Positions 7,383 to 15,867 of a stretch of DNA of 50,775 bases are shown here, one piece after another. The notes under the pieces are model-generated. The model ran no database searches, was not told the DNA's origin, and saw nothing but the letters and a program-made list of their open reading frames with translations. This DNA comes from an uncultured Acetatifactor sp. (lineage in GTDB: Bacteria; Bacillota; Clostridia; Lachnospirales; Lachnospiraceae), in NCBI GenBank assembly GCA_910586515.1, contig CAJUGL010000022.1:1-50775 (forward strand). The letters are read 5' to 3'. The position numbers were made by a program, and so were the translations under genes. Position 1 is the stretch's first letter; each line of letters opens with the position of its first letter.

Positions 7383-10300
7383 CTATGCCACTTCCTCCAG
7401 CAGCTGCTCAAACTGCTCCGGGCTCATGAGAATCTTTCTGGGCTTGGTTCCCTCCTCTTCTCCCACTACACCGTACTGACAGAGCTGATCCATAATTCTG
7501 GCCGCCCTGTTGAAACCGATCTGAAGCGCTCTTTGCAGCATGCCGATAGACGCTTTGTCTTTATCTATGATCAGGCGTCCGGCCCGTTCAAAAAGCTCGT
7601 CTACGTCGCTTCCGCCGGAGGATTTCTCGGCTCCGCCTGAACCGCTGCCCATATTGGCAATCTTCTCCTCCACTTCCTCCGCATAAGTATTGCCCAGAGC
7701 CTGGTTTTTCAGAAAGTCAACCACAGCGGAGACTTCGTCGTCGGACACAAAGGCGCCCTGTACACGGGCCGGCTTGGCATAGCCCTGGGGGTAATAAAGC
7801 ATATCTCCCTTTCCCAGAAGCTTCTCCGCGCCCACCATGTCCAGTATGGTTCGGGAATCCACTCCGCTGGACACGGAGAACGCCACCCTGCTGGGCATGT
7901 TCGCCTTGATCAGCCCGGTAATGACATCCACGCTGGGCCGCTGGGTGGCAATAATCAGGTGGATGCCGCAGGCCCTGGCCAGCTGCGCCAGGCGGCAGAT
8001 TGATTCTTCCACCTCCCCCGGACATACCATCATCAGATCCGCCAGCTCGTCTACAATGATCACAATCTGGGGAAGCTTCCTGGGCACGTTCTCCTCTCCC
8101 TTATTCCAAAGCGCCTCCAGCTTTTTATTGTATCCCTTTAAATCCCGCACATTGCATTCCGCAAATTTCCGATACCTGTCCTCCATCTCCGTCACTCCCC
8201 AGTGCAGCGCGGCGGAAGCCTTCTTGGGATCCGTCACCACGGGAATCAGCAAATGAGGAATTCCGTTATAAATACTCAGCTCCACCACCTTGGGATCCAC
8301 CATAATCAGTTTCACCTCATCCGGATGAGCCTTATACAAAATACTCATGATCAGGGTATTGATACAGACGGACTTTCCCGAACCCGTGGCGCCCGCGATA
8401 AGCATGTGCGGCATTTTGGCAATATCCGAAACCACCACCTTCCCGGCGATATCCTTGCCCACCGCAAAGGCAATGTTGGATTGAAAGTCCCTGAATTCCC
8501 TGCTCTCCAGCAAATCTCTCAGAGCCACCGTCATATTTTCCTTGTTGGGCACCTCTATCCCGATAGCCGCTTTTCCGGGGATAGGCGCCTCTATTCTGAT
8601 ATCCATGGCCGCAAGATTCAGCTTGATATCATCCGTAAGCCCTACAATTTTCGATACCTTCACTCCCTGCTCAGGCTGCAGTTCATAGCGGGTTACACTG
8701 GGTCCCTGACTGATATCCGTGATCGTCACCTTCACCCCGAAAGTTGCAAGGGTCTGCTGAAGATGCAGGGCTGTTTCCTGCAGTTCCCGGGTGGAATCGC
8801 CGGTTGCGCCCGTCCCCTTCTGCAGCAGATTCACAGGCGGAAGCATATACTTTTTCGGCGCGTCGATCTCCGGCGCAACCCTGCCCCCCTGCTCCGCAGG
8901 AAAAGCGGCAGGTCTGGGCCCGGCAGGCGCGATCCTGTTTTCCCCGCCGGTTTCCGAACCGAGCCTTCCCGAGATCTCCTCCCGCCGAACCGGAACGGAA
9001 GGCGTCCGCCTCTGCCCGTTTTCTTCCGAAACAGCGGAAGTTCTTCCGCTTTCAGGTCCGGAAGAACTCCCTCCCCCATAGGAAATATCTCCGCCGAACC
9101 GGTTTGCCTCTGACGCCTGATCTTTTATATCGTCTGTCTTTATCTCATATTCCGTTATACAGTCCTCATGAGGCCAGAATTTTTCCTCCGACGCTTCCTG
9201 CCCATTCCCGCTCTCCGGGTATTCCTGCTGCTCATCCTCATACTCCCGGGCAGGTCCGTTTCCCGCATACCTGCTCTCATAAGTCTCCGGCGCCATGGCC
9301 ATGGCCGCAGCAAAAGCCTCCCCGTTCAATCCCTCCTTATGTACTCTGACGGTGAACTCAGGCATGCCTTCCGAAGCCACCCGCCCCCAGGAATCAAAAA
9401 ATTCCTCCTCATCTTCCTGGGCATCTTCCAAGACAGGAAAGAATTCCTCCTCCGCCTCTTTTGTCCCCTGAATGGCTCCGTTTTCCCCGCCGTTTTCCAC
9501 TGCAGCGGGTTTCTCCGCCCTTCCTGCGGTTTCTTTCTCCACAGGCAGCTCTTCCGTCTCCTCCGCCAGGATAATTTCATGGACATCATCCCTGCGGTTT
9601 ATCACATCTTCCGGTCTGGACAAGGCAGTATCCAGCATGACGCCGGAGACCTTCTTCTCCATCCGAAGGATCTTCTCGTTTTCCTTTTCTTCCGCCCTCA
9701 GCCTGCGCTCCTCAGCCTTTCTAGCCCGCTGTTCCTCCTGGGCCTGCCGCCTGAGCCTGGCCGATTCCTTTCTGCGCTGTGTATTCTCTTCCCGTTCCTG
9801 ACGCCGGATTTCAGCCATCTCTCTGCGCCGTTCCGTATTCTCTTCCTGCTCCTGCCTCCGCGCTTCGGCCATCTCTCTGCGCCTCTGTGCATCCTCCCTG
9901 GACAATTCACGCATACGGCTCCCGCCCCGCTTCATGGTGCCCAGCAAAGACTTCTCCGTCAAAAGAATCAGGCTCACCACTGTGCACAGAATCACCACCA
10001 GCACAGTGCCTATTGTCTCCAGATAGCTCTGCAGCAGAAAGCTTATGCTCCCGGCCAGCACACCGCCGCCCATCTTTCCGTCTCTGCAGTCCTCATACAA
10101 AACCTTGACATTGTATTCTTCCATGCTGCCTGCGCCCTGCGCAAACAGATCACACACGATTCCCAGCATCACAAAAAGGACAATCCCTGCCGCCAGCTTT
10201 CTGACAGCGCTTGGATTCCCCTCATTGGCAAACCAGAACGCCACCGCCAGAAACAGCGCCGCCGGAGCCACATATGCGCTCATTCCCAACAGACCGAACA

Positions 10301-10526
10301 GCACGCCGCTCACCGCATTTCCTACTGAACCCACGATGCCGAAATTGCAGCAAAACAAAAACACCATAACGGCGAACAGGACAATAAGCCCTATCTCATG
10401 AAAAAGGGCGCTCTCCCTGGCGGCCTGCGCGGCGCTTGTCTTTCGATTCCGGACGGAATTCTTTGCATTGCTTCTGGTGGTTTTCTTATTTGAAGATGAT
10501 GTTTTCCTTCCGCTGGAAGCAGCCAT
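7383..10526 (-). CDS. ftsK: FtsK/SpoIIIE-family DNA translocase
   Basis: About 1047-residue membrane-anchored hexameric ATPase that pumps chromosomal DNA through the division or sporulation septum. Hydrophobic segments at the N-terminus (from FHEIGLIVLFAVMVFLF) form the anchor. A very long charged linker follows with a repeated REMAEARRQEQEENTER-like unit and then Glu/Pro/Gly-rich sequence. The motor contains Walker A GATGSGKSV (near residue 710), Walker B IVIIVDELADLM and TQRPSVDVITG. A C-terminal winged-helix gamma domain (SIGMLQRALQIGFNRAARIMDQL) recognises KOPS/SRS-like sites. The ATG at 10526 (MAASSGRK) has GAGG 8 bases upstream. Earlier ATGs at 10598 and 10628 overlap or precede the promoter. 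TepA lies nearby, as in Bacillus. Confidence 0.96.
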   Translation of the reverse strand: MAASSGRKTSSSNKKTTRSNAKNSVRNRKTSAAQAARESALFHEIGLIVLFAVMVFLFCCNFGIVGSVGNAVSGVLFGLLGMSAYVAPAALFLAVAFWFANEGNPSAVRKLAAGIVLFVMLGIVCDLFAQGAGSMEEYNVKVLYEDCRDGKMGGGVLAGSISFLLQSYLETIGTVLVVILCTVVSLILLTEKSLLGTMKRGGSRMRELSREDAQRRREMAEARRQEQEENTERRREMAEIRRQEREENTQRRKESARLRRQAQEEQRARKAEERRLRAEEKENEKILRMEKKVSGVMLDTALSRPEDVINRRDDVHEIILAEETEELPVEKETAGRAEKPAAVENGGENGAIQGTKEAEEEFFPVLEDAQEDEEEFFDSWGRVASEGMPEFTVRVHKEGLNGEAFAAAMAMAPETYESRYAGNGPAREYEDEQQEYPESGNGQEASEEKFWPHEDCITEYEIKTDDIKDQASEANRFGGDISYGGGSSSGPESGRTSAVSEENGQRRTPSVPVRREEISGRLGSETGGENRIAPAGPRPAAFPAEQGGRVAPEIDAPKKYMLPPVNLLQKGTGATGDSTRELQETALHLQQTLATFGVKVTITDISQGPSVTRYELQPEQGVKVSKIVGLTDDIKLNLAAMDIRIEAPIPGKAAIGIEVPNKENMTVALRDLLESREFRDFQSNIAFAVGKDIAGKVVVSDIAKMPHMLIAGATGSGKSVCINTLIMSILYKAHPDEVKLIMVDPKVVELSIYNGIPHLLIPVVTDPKKASAALHWGVTEMEDRYRKFAECNVRDLKGYNKKLEALWNKGEENVPRKLPQIVIIVDELADLMMVCPGEVEESICRLAQLARACGIHLIIATQRPSVDVITGLIKANMPSRVAFSVSSGVDSRTILDMVGAEKLLGKGDMLYYPQGYAKPARVQGAFVSDDEVSAVVDFLKNQALGNTYAEEVEEKIANMGSGSGGAEKSSGGSDVDELFERAGRLIIDKDKASIGMLQRALQIGFNRAARIMDQLCQYGVVGEEEGTKPRKILMSPEQFEQLLEEVA

Positions 10527-10596
10527 CTGATCAACCTCACTTGTCTCTTTTACGCTAAACATCCCGTCAGCGATACATCCCTGCTGACGTTTCACC

Positions 10597-10625
10597 ATTA
10601 TATCACCTTTAACCTGACTTGTCAC
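10597..10625 (-). promoter_or_regulatory. ftsK promoter (sigma-A type, extended -10)
   Basis: On the minus strand GTGACA (10620-10625) is separated by 17 bases from TGA-TATAAT (10597-10602). The extended TG before a perfect -10 makes this a strong candidate. It supports the ATG at 10526 as the ftsK start, because the ATG at 10598 overlaps the -10 itself. Confidence 0.7.
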
Positions 10626-10664
10626 CAAATATTTTGAACCGCGGCTTTTCCCGGGTTTGGCCTG

Positions 10665-10738
10665 GGTAACAGTTCAGACAGGGCACTGAACTGTTACCGG
10701 CATGGATACTGTTCACGGCTTTGCAGTCAGCTGGCCGT
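10665..10738. repeat. intergenic hairpin element, copy A
   Basis: Contains a perfect 13-bp inverted repeat, GGTAACAGTTCAG (10665-10677) and CTGAACTGTTACC (10686-10698), with an 8-base loop. A second hairpin unit (10702-10738) follows, with stem ACGGC/GCCGT around a loop carrying GCAGTCAGC. The second unit recurs at 25270-25309 on the same strand and at 34955-34993 on the opposite strand. It is not coding and lies between the cupin regulator's terminator and the ftsK promoter. Confidence 0.75.
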
Positions 10739-10772
10739 CATTCCGGTTCAGGCAACTTGATATATTCCCACA

Positions 10773-10807
10773 GAAAAAATTCCCCTGACCTGAACAGCCG
10801 GGGGAAC
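10773..10807 (-). terminator. Rho-independent terminator after the cupin regulator
   Basis: On the minus strand TTCCCC (10801-10806) pairs with GGGGAA (10780-10785) and runs straight into T6. It lies 18 bases after the regulator's stop codon and separates that transcript from ftsK. Confidence 0.75.
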
Positions 10808-10824
10808 TCCCTGTATCCGGAACT

Positions 10825-11382
10825 CTAATTATCGGGATAAAAGATCATTTCGTGTACCACGCTGCAGCTGTCTGCAGGATTGTAATAGGCATGAGCGATA
10901 TCGGCTTTAAAACGAAGAGCCTGATTCCGGTCCAGGCAGATTTTCTCGCCGCCCACTTCTATAGCAATTTTCCCGTCTAACACAAAAATATACTCCTCCA
11001 CGCCATTTCGATGGGGTTCTGAAGAATATTTCACCCCAGGGTCAAATTCTATGTAGAAAATCTCCACGTTCCTCACCGGGTCAAAGGGAAACAGGGGATA
11101 GGCCCTCATTCCCCCGTCTTCCTCCATGATCAGTTCCCTGTCTTCCAGCCTTGCCATCAAAAATTCCGCCTCCTGCTGCCTGCAGAAAAAGGACAGCGGT
11201 ATCTTCAGTCCGGTGGAAATCTTCCAGAGAGTATTGATTGTAGGAGAAGACTGCCCCCGCTCTATCTGCCCGAGCATCGGTTTGCTTACTCCTGTCAACT
11301 TGGCTACATCATCCAACGTCAATTGACGCAGATTGCGTATTTCTTTCAGACGTTCACCTATCTTTAATGAAATTTGTTCCAT
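10825..11382 (-). CDS. XRE-cupin transcriptional regulator
   Basis: 185-residue two-domain regulator. The N-terminal Xre-type helix-turn-helix spans about 8-62 (IGERLKEIRNLRQLTLDDVAKLTGVSKPMLGQIERG), a spacer follows, and a C-terminal cupin barrel spans about 105-182 (PHRNGVEEYIFVLDGKIAIEVGGEKICL). Family members sense small molecules through the cupin and regulate amino-acid, polyamine or uptake genes; the ligand here cannot be told. It has its own terminator downstream. Its upstream gap holds a perfect ATATGT-TTTT-ACATAT inverted repeat (11397-11412) just before the start codon, which could be an autoregulatory operator. It lies between tepA and ftsK, but a functional link is not implied by sequence. 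Confidence 0.93.
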   Translation of the reverse strand: MEQISLKIGERLKEIRNLRQLTLDDVAKLTGVSKPMLGQIERGQSSPTINTLWKISTGLKIPLSFFCRQQEAEFLMARLEDRELIMEEDGGMRAYPLFPFDPVRNVEIFYIEFDPGVKYSSEPHRNGVEEYIFVLDGKIAIEVGGEKICLDRNQALRFKADIAHAYYNPADSCSVVHEMIFYPDN

Positions 11383-11396
11383 TATTTCACCCCATC

Positions 11397-11412
11397 ATAT
11401 GTTTTTACATAT
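11397..11412. promoter_or_regulatory. inverted repeat before the XRE-cupin gene
   Basis: Perfect ATATGT / ACATAT arms around TTTT, 15 bases before the regulator's start codon. The position fits an autoregulatory operator, but no experiment or family consensus is available to confirm it. Confidence 0.4.
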
Positions 11413-11493
11413 AAAAATACACCATGACATACAAACTATACTATATTACTATAGCACACTTTTTCCCTCTTTACAAGGCGAATTTTTATCCTG

Positions 11494-12198
11494 TTATCCT
11501 GACTTCTCCCTCTCCTCTATCATGGAATGCAGTTTTTCTATCGCCTTGTCGATTCCCCCCACCTGATCGATGATACCATGATTTACCGCTTCCTCTCCCA
11601 CCAGTATGGTGCCCACATCCTTGGTCAGAATCCCCGTCTCCGTCATCAAATCTTCAAGGGTGCCTTTATCAATTCTGCAATGCTGACATACAAAACCCGT
11701 AATCCTGTCCTGGATCAGCTTAAAATAATCAAAAGTCTGGGGCACGCCGATCACCATACCGCTCATGCGCACAGGATGGATAACCATAGTCCCGGTAGGC
11801 ACAATATAGGAGTAGTCCGTACTCACTGCTATGGGTACCCCGATGGAATGGCTCCCCCCAAGTACCAGGGAGACTGTCGGCTTGCTCAGAGAGGCAATCA
11901 TCTCCGCTATGGCCAGTCCTGCCTCCACGTCACCCCCCATTGTGTTCAAAAGCACCAGCACCCCCTGTATGTCCTTACTGTCTTCAATGGCGGCCAGACT
12001 GGGCAGTATATGCTCATACTTGGTGGTCTTGGAATTATTGGACAGATTTTCATGTCCTTCTATCTCCCCGATGATGGAAATCAAATGAATATTCCCCAGC
12101 CTGCCGTTCTCGTCCAATGTGGCCTGACCGGTCTGTTCAATCCGCTCGTCCTGATGTTCTTCTTTTTCTACCTTCTTATCTTCTCTCTCCTCAGCCAT
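11494..12198 (-). CDS. tepA: ClpP-fold serine protease, TepA/YmfB type
   Basis: 234-residue ClpP-superfamily protease. After a charged N-terminal stretch (about 1-35) comes the ClpP fold: GVLVLLNTMGGDVEAGLAIAE, the nucleophile loop GGSHSIGVP (Ser in the place of ClpP's catalytic Ser) and MVIHPVRMSG with the catalytic His. In Bacillus the orthologue YmfB/TepA sits beside spoIIIE and was reported to aid pre-protein translocation or processing. Here too it precedes the FtsK/SpoIIIE gene, separated by the XRE-cupin gene. No signal peptide is evident, so it is probably cytoplasmic. An AAGGAG site precedes the ATG. The assignment to the TepA subgroup rests on context and the GGSHSIG loop. Confidence 0.9.
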   Translation of the reverse strand: MAEEREDKKVEKEEHQDERIEQTGQATLDENGRLGNIHLISIIGEIEGHENLSNNSKTTKYEHILPSLAAIEDSKDIQGVLVLLNTMGGDVEAGLAIAEMIASLSKPTVSLVLGGSHSIGVPIAVSTDYSYIVPTGTMVIHPVRMSGMVIGVPQTFDYFKLIQDRITGFVCQHCRIDKGTLEDLMTETGILTKDVGTILVGEEAVNHGIIDQVGGIDKAIEKLHSMIEEREKSG

Positions 12199-12450
12199 AT
12201 CCTTCTCCTTCTCTGCTTCCTTAAGTCTGCCTTCTCCTGCCCGCCGCGGCCCGTGCTATCAAGTAAAGGAACGTCCTTCTCCACTACCCGGACACCTGTC
12301 AGCTCCTGCCGATATACTTCCCTGAGATGCCCGTGTGCAAAAAAATCAGAGAGCGCAGTATCTCCGCACTCCCTGATAGCATTTCCCATATTGATTTTCT
12401 TATCCCAAAAACCTATAGTATTTTTGAACGTTATTATACTTATTTCTGTA

Positions 12451-14013
12451 CTAAAAATCGAAATCATCTCCTTCGGACACCGGATAATCAAAATCATCCT
12501 CCTCAGACGCCTCCTCCAGAGCATAATTCATTACTCTCTTTTGATGCCGCTTAGGCAGCGGAAGCGGATTTTCCAGAAAACAAACCTGCTTCTGAGGAGA
12601 CTCCTGCAGGACGCCGTCCTCTCCGGAGCCATCTCCTTCCCTCTCCCTGCGGAATTCCTCCTTAAGCTCTTTTTCTCTTTCCAACGCTTCATCCTCCGCC
12701 CAGGTCTCCTTAGGAGCGTTTTCTCCGGAGGCGCCCCTTTCCTTAAGCTCCGTTTCTGCCTCCTGTTTATTTTCCGGCTGCTCCTGAGCCAAAGGCTCTG
12801 TTTCAGGGCTCCCGGGAAGACACTGCCGGATGCTTACTCCCGCCATAAGGGCGAAAAGCAGGTAAAGGAAATAAAAACCGGGCACTTCTTCCGTAAAAAT
12901 GCCGAAACAGCCGGCCAGTACCACACCCCAGGCAGCTGCCGCATATCCTGCCATGTATTCACGCTTCCGATCACACCAAAAGCTGAATATCCCTAAAGTC
13001 ATGAGTCCCGCCAACGCATATCCCTCCGCCTCGGAACCCGCATAACCCACAGCTACCGGCAGGCGGAAACTTTCCGGCCGATACAGCGCAAACCACGCCT
13101 GTGCCACCCCGCCGATTGATTTCCCGCTGAAAAGCGCATCCGTGCAGAAGAAGATGCCCAAACCCAGAACAATCCCCCCAAAAGCCAACAGTACGGCAGC
13201 AGCCCGCCTGCCTTTAGAGACATTTTCCTCCCGCTCCCCGCAGGCTGCCGCCAGCACAGGAAACAGAAGCAGCAGTCCCGTGATATCCATATAACAGCAG
13301 CCCGCCGTCAGCACGCCCATAAAGAGAAATGCCGTGGGACTGAACCGCCCGCAGAAACCAGGAAGCAAAAGAGCCGCCGCTGCCGCCAGCACAAGAAAAT
13401 ACAGCTGCAGGGGCGACAGCATCAGCGAGCTCTGGACCATATAAGGCGACAGCATCCAAAACCCCCAGGCGGTCAGCGCCGCCACCGAACCGGACAGCAT
13501 TCTCACCGCAAAATACAAAGCTGCGGAGGCCAGAAGCTGCAGCACGATCTGCAGCCACAATCCCACAATGTACTGATTGCCCAGCAAAAGAAACGCGCCG
13601 TGAAGGATCCCCACATAAAAATACTCCGCGCCATGGGCCAGCTGGGGAATCTGCCTTCCCGGCGCCACTTCGGCCAGATCATAATACTCCCAGGAAGGCA
13701 CGGCCTCTCCCGCGCCGTATATCCGCAGCGCAAGCCCTGCCGCCAGAAAAACCGTGGTCAAAACCGCTTCCAATACCAGCAGCATCCCCCGCTTACTTTC
13801 TCCGAAAGCCAGAATCGCCGGCGCAGCCCGCCTCAGCAGAAGCACGGCTCCCCCCGCCAGAGCAGCATACAACCCTGCGAACAAAATCCCCCAATAAACC
13901 GTAAATCCCGCCCTGGCGGAAAATCCGCATCCCAGGCCCACCAGCACGGCTCCCGCCAGCAGCGTGTAGAAAAACCACATTATATAGCCAAATTTATTTT
14001 TATTCCAGCTCAT
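12451..14013 (-). CDS. polytopic membrane protein, possible GT-C-type glycosyltransferase
   Basis: 520-residue integral membrane protein with about ten or more hydrophobic segments from residue 11 to about 390, then a long hydrophilic acidic tail ending DDFDYPVSEGDDFDF. The extracytoplasmic loop after the third helix (WEYYDLAEVAPGRQIPQLAHGAEYFYVG) and its LGNQYIVGLWLQ follow-up resemble the first loop region of GT-C (ArnT/PMT-like) glycosyltransferases, but no definite catalytic motif is seen. It starts 18 bases after a GtrB-like polyprenyl-phosphate glycosyltransferase. That is the usual pairing in which one enzyme charges the lipid carrier and the other transfers the sugar outside. The transferase role is inference from context. 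Confidence 0.75.
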   Translation of the reverse strand: MSWNKNKFGYIMWFFYTLLAGAVLVGLGCGFSARAGFTVYWGILFAGLYAALAGGAVLLLRRAAPAILAFGESKRGMLLVLEAVLTTVFLAAGLALRIYGAGEAVPSWEYYDLAEVAPGRQIPQLAHGAEYFYVGILHGAFLLLGNQYIVGLWLQIVLQLLASAALYFAVRMLSGSVAALTAWGFWMLSPYMVQSSLMLSPLQLYFLVLAAAAALLLPGFCGRFSPTAFLFMGVLTAGCCYMDITGLLLLFPVLAAACGEREENVSKGRRAAAVLLAFGGIVLGLGIFFCTDALFSGKSIGGVAQAWFALYRPESFRLPVAVGYAGSEAEGYALAGLMTLGIFSFWCDRKREYMAGYAAAAWGVVLAGCFGIFTEEVPGFYFLYLLFALMAGVSIRQCLPGSPETEPLAQEQPENKQEAETELKERGASGENAPKETWAEDEALEREKELKEEFRREREGDGSGEDGVLQESPQKQVCFLENPLPLPKRHQKRVMNYALEEASEEDDFDYPVSEGDDFDF

Positions 14014-14031
14014 CTCAGGCCTTTCTCAGCC

Positions 14032-15015
14032 TTACGGCGCTTCTCTTCCGGACTTCTCCGGTATCTCTATGCTGCTCAATACCTTTTCAATATTATAGCG
14101 TGGCCTCTGCTTAACTTCGATATATATCTTTCCGATATACTGCCCCACCATGCCAATGGCAAGCAGCTGCAGCCCGCCCAAAAACCAGATAGACAGAATC
14201 AGCGAAGTCCATCCCTGTACCACATGACCGGTAAAATAGGAAAACAGCGCGTAAGCCAGAGCCAACAGCGAGACAAGAATAATCAGCAGTCCTATCCCCA
14301 GAATCATGCTGATGGGCTTCACGCTGAACGACGAAATACCGTTAAACGCCAGCGCCAGCATCTTCTTCAGCGGATATTTCGACTCTCCCGCGGCCCTCTC
14401 CTTCCGGTCATAGTACACACTGTCCGTCTGGTAACCGATTAAGGGCATCATTCCCCGCAGAAAGAGATTCGTCTCTTTGTATTTCGAGAATTCCTCCACT
14501 GCCCGTCTGGACATCAGCCGGAAATCCGCATGATTGTATACCGTCTTCACCCCCATAAGGCCCATCAGCTTATAAAAAGCCTGAGCTGAGGTGCGCTTAA
14601 AAAAGGTATCCGTCCTGCGCTCTCTTCTGACGCCGTACACAATATCCTTGCCGGCATGGAATTTGTCAATCATCTCCTCGATCACGTCCACATCGTCCTG
14701 CAGATCCGCATCTATGGAGACAGTCACATCGCTCATCTCCATCGCCGTAATCAGCCCGGCAGTCAGCGCAAACTGATGCCCCACATTCCCGGCCAGCTTC
14801 ACACCGCTCACCTGTACCGGATAAGCGGCATGTTCTTCTTCAATCAATTCCCAGGTACGGTCTCTGCTGCCGTCGTTGACAAACAAAATAAAGCTGTCAG
14901 GAGCGATTTTTTCCTTCCTGACCAAATCCTCCAACACGCCGCGCAGGGCCTCCGACGCAAGCTTCAGTACCTCTTCCTCATTGTAGCAGGGTACCACGAT
15001 AGCCAGTCTATCCAT
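14032..15015 (-). CDS. GtrB/DPM1-like family 2 glycosyltransferase
   Basis: 327-residue polyisoprenyl-phosphate glycosyltransferase. A GT-A catalytic domain spans about 1-225: VVPCYNEEEVL, LFVNDGSRDRTW, and the metal-binding VSIDADLQDD with the DxD-type Asp pair. Two C-terminal membrane helices follow (about 237-262 and 270-295), ending GQYIGKIYIEVKQRPRY as in YkcC, GtrB and CsbB proteins. It transfers a sugar from a nucleotide donor to undecaprenyl phosphate on the cytoplasmic face. The downstream membrane protein is the natural partner for the external transfer. The sugar and acceptor are not predictable. AAAGGGA precedes the start. Confidence 0.93.
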   Translation of the reverse strand: MDRLAIVVPCYNEEEVLKLASEALRGVLEDLVRKEKIAPDSFILFVNDGSRDRTWELIEEEHAAYPVQVSGVKLAGNVGHQFALTAGLITAMEMSDVTVSIDADLQDDVDVIEEMIDKFHAGKDIVYGVRRERRTDTFFKRTSAQAFYKLMGLMGVKTVYNHADFRLMSRRAVEEFSKYKETNLFLRGMMPLIGYQTDSVYYDRKERAAGESKYPLKKMLALAFNGISSFSVKPISMILGIGLLIILVSLLALAYALFSYFTGHVVQGWTSLILSIWFLGGLQLLAIGMVGQYIGKIYIEVKQRPRYNIEKVLSSIEIPEKSGREAP

Positions 15016-15094
15016 AACTTATCCCTTTCTGCCGTTTCCGGAAGCCCGCCCACAAGTGCCCGGCCTGCCAAAAACCTCTTCTCTCCGTCGTCCG

Positions 15095-15826
15095 TCAGCC
15101 CTCATCCCAATTGTGATATACTGCCTGGACATCATCGTCGTCCTCCAGAATATCCAGAGTCTTCTGCAGGTTCTTTACGGCATTTTCATCGGTCAGTTCA
15201 ACATAATTCTGCGGAATCATGGTAACTTCCGCGCTCATCATCGGCACTCCCGCTTCCTCCAGCGCTCTGCGGACCTCCTCAAAGCTGTCCGGATCGGTCA
15301 GCACCTCATAGCTCTCCTCTTCCTCGTTGAAATCCTCTGCGCCGGCATCCAGAGCAGCCATCATCAGATCGTCTGTCTCCATCTCGCATTCTTCCCTGTC
15401 AATAATGATCTGTCCCTTTCTGTCGAACATGAAAGACACACAGCCCGGCGTGCCCACATTTCCCTGTCCCTTCGTGAAAGCGCTTCTCACATTGGCCGCG
15501 GTGCGGTTTTTATTGTCTGTAAGCGCATCCACAATAATGGCGATGCCGTTGGGCCCGTAGCCCTCATAGGTCACATATTCGTAATTTACATTGCCCACGT
15601 CTCCCGCAGCCTTTTTTATGCCCCTCTCAATGGTATCATTGGGCATATTGTTTACCTTGGCCTTGGCAATGACTGTAGCCAGCTTGAAATTATTATTGGG
15701 ATCCGGGCCGCCCTCCTTCACCGCAACGGCGATCTCCCTTCCGATAATCGTAAAAATCTTTCCCTTCGCCGCATCGTTTTTCTCTTTTTTATGCTTAATA
15801 TTGGCAAATTTTGAATGTCCTGACAT
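15095..15826 (-). CDS. yebC: YebC/PmpR-TACO1 family protein
   Basis: 243-residue member of the YebC/TACO1 family, identified by the near-invariant N-terminus SGHSKFANIKHKKEKNDAAK, by GRGIKKAAG-type and YEGYGPNG motifs, and by the acidic C-terminal domain. Members have been described as DNA-binding regulators and more recently as translation factors that relieve ribosome stalling at proline-rich stretches; which applies here is not decidable from sequence. The length is typical (about 240). A GGAG site (AGAAGGAGATACAAT) precedes the ATG. It follows the CNNM transporter gene by 41 bases on the same strand, probably in one transcript. Confidence 0.97.
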   Translation of the reverse strand: MSGHSKFANIKHKKEKNDAAKGKIFTIIGREIAVAVKEGGPDPNNNFKLATVIAKAKVNNMPNDTIERGIKKAAGDVGNVNYEYVTYEGYGPNGIAIIVDALTDNKNRTAANVRSAFTKGQGNVGTPGCVSFMFDRKGQIIIDREECEMETDDLMMAALDAGAEDFNEEEESYEVLTDPDSFEEVRRALEEAGVPMMSAEVTMIPQNYVELTDENAVKNLQKTLDILEDDDDVQAVYHNWDEG

Positions 15827-15867
15827 ATTGTATCTCCTTCTCCCTTAATTTATTTTGTTTTTTGTTT

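Noticed and set aside
12168..12524. 118-codon minus-strand frame between tepA and the membrane protein gene
   Set aside because: It overlaps both neighbours, has no ribosome-binding site, and its composition (Arg runs, no domain pattern) looks like chance reading of the gap and flanking coding DNA. The internal start at about 12392 remains a weak possibility.
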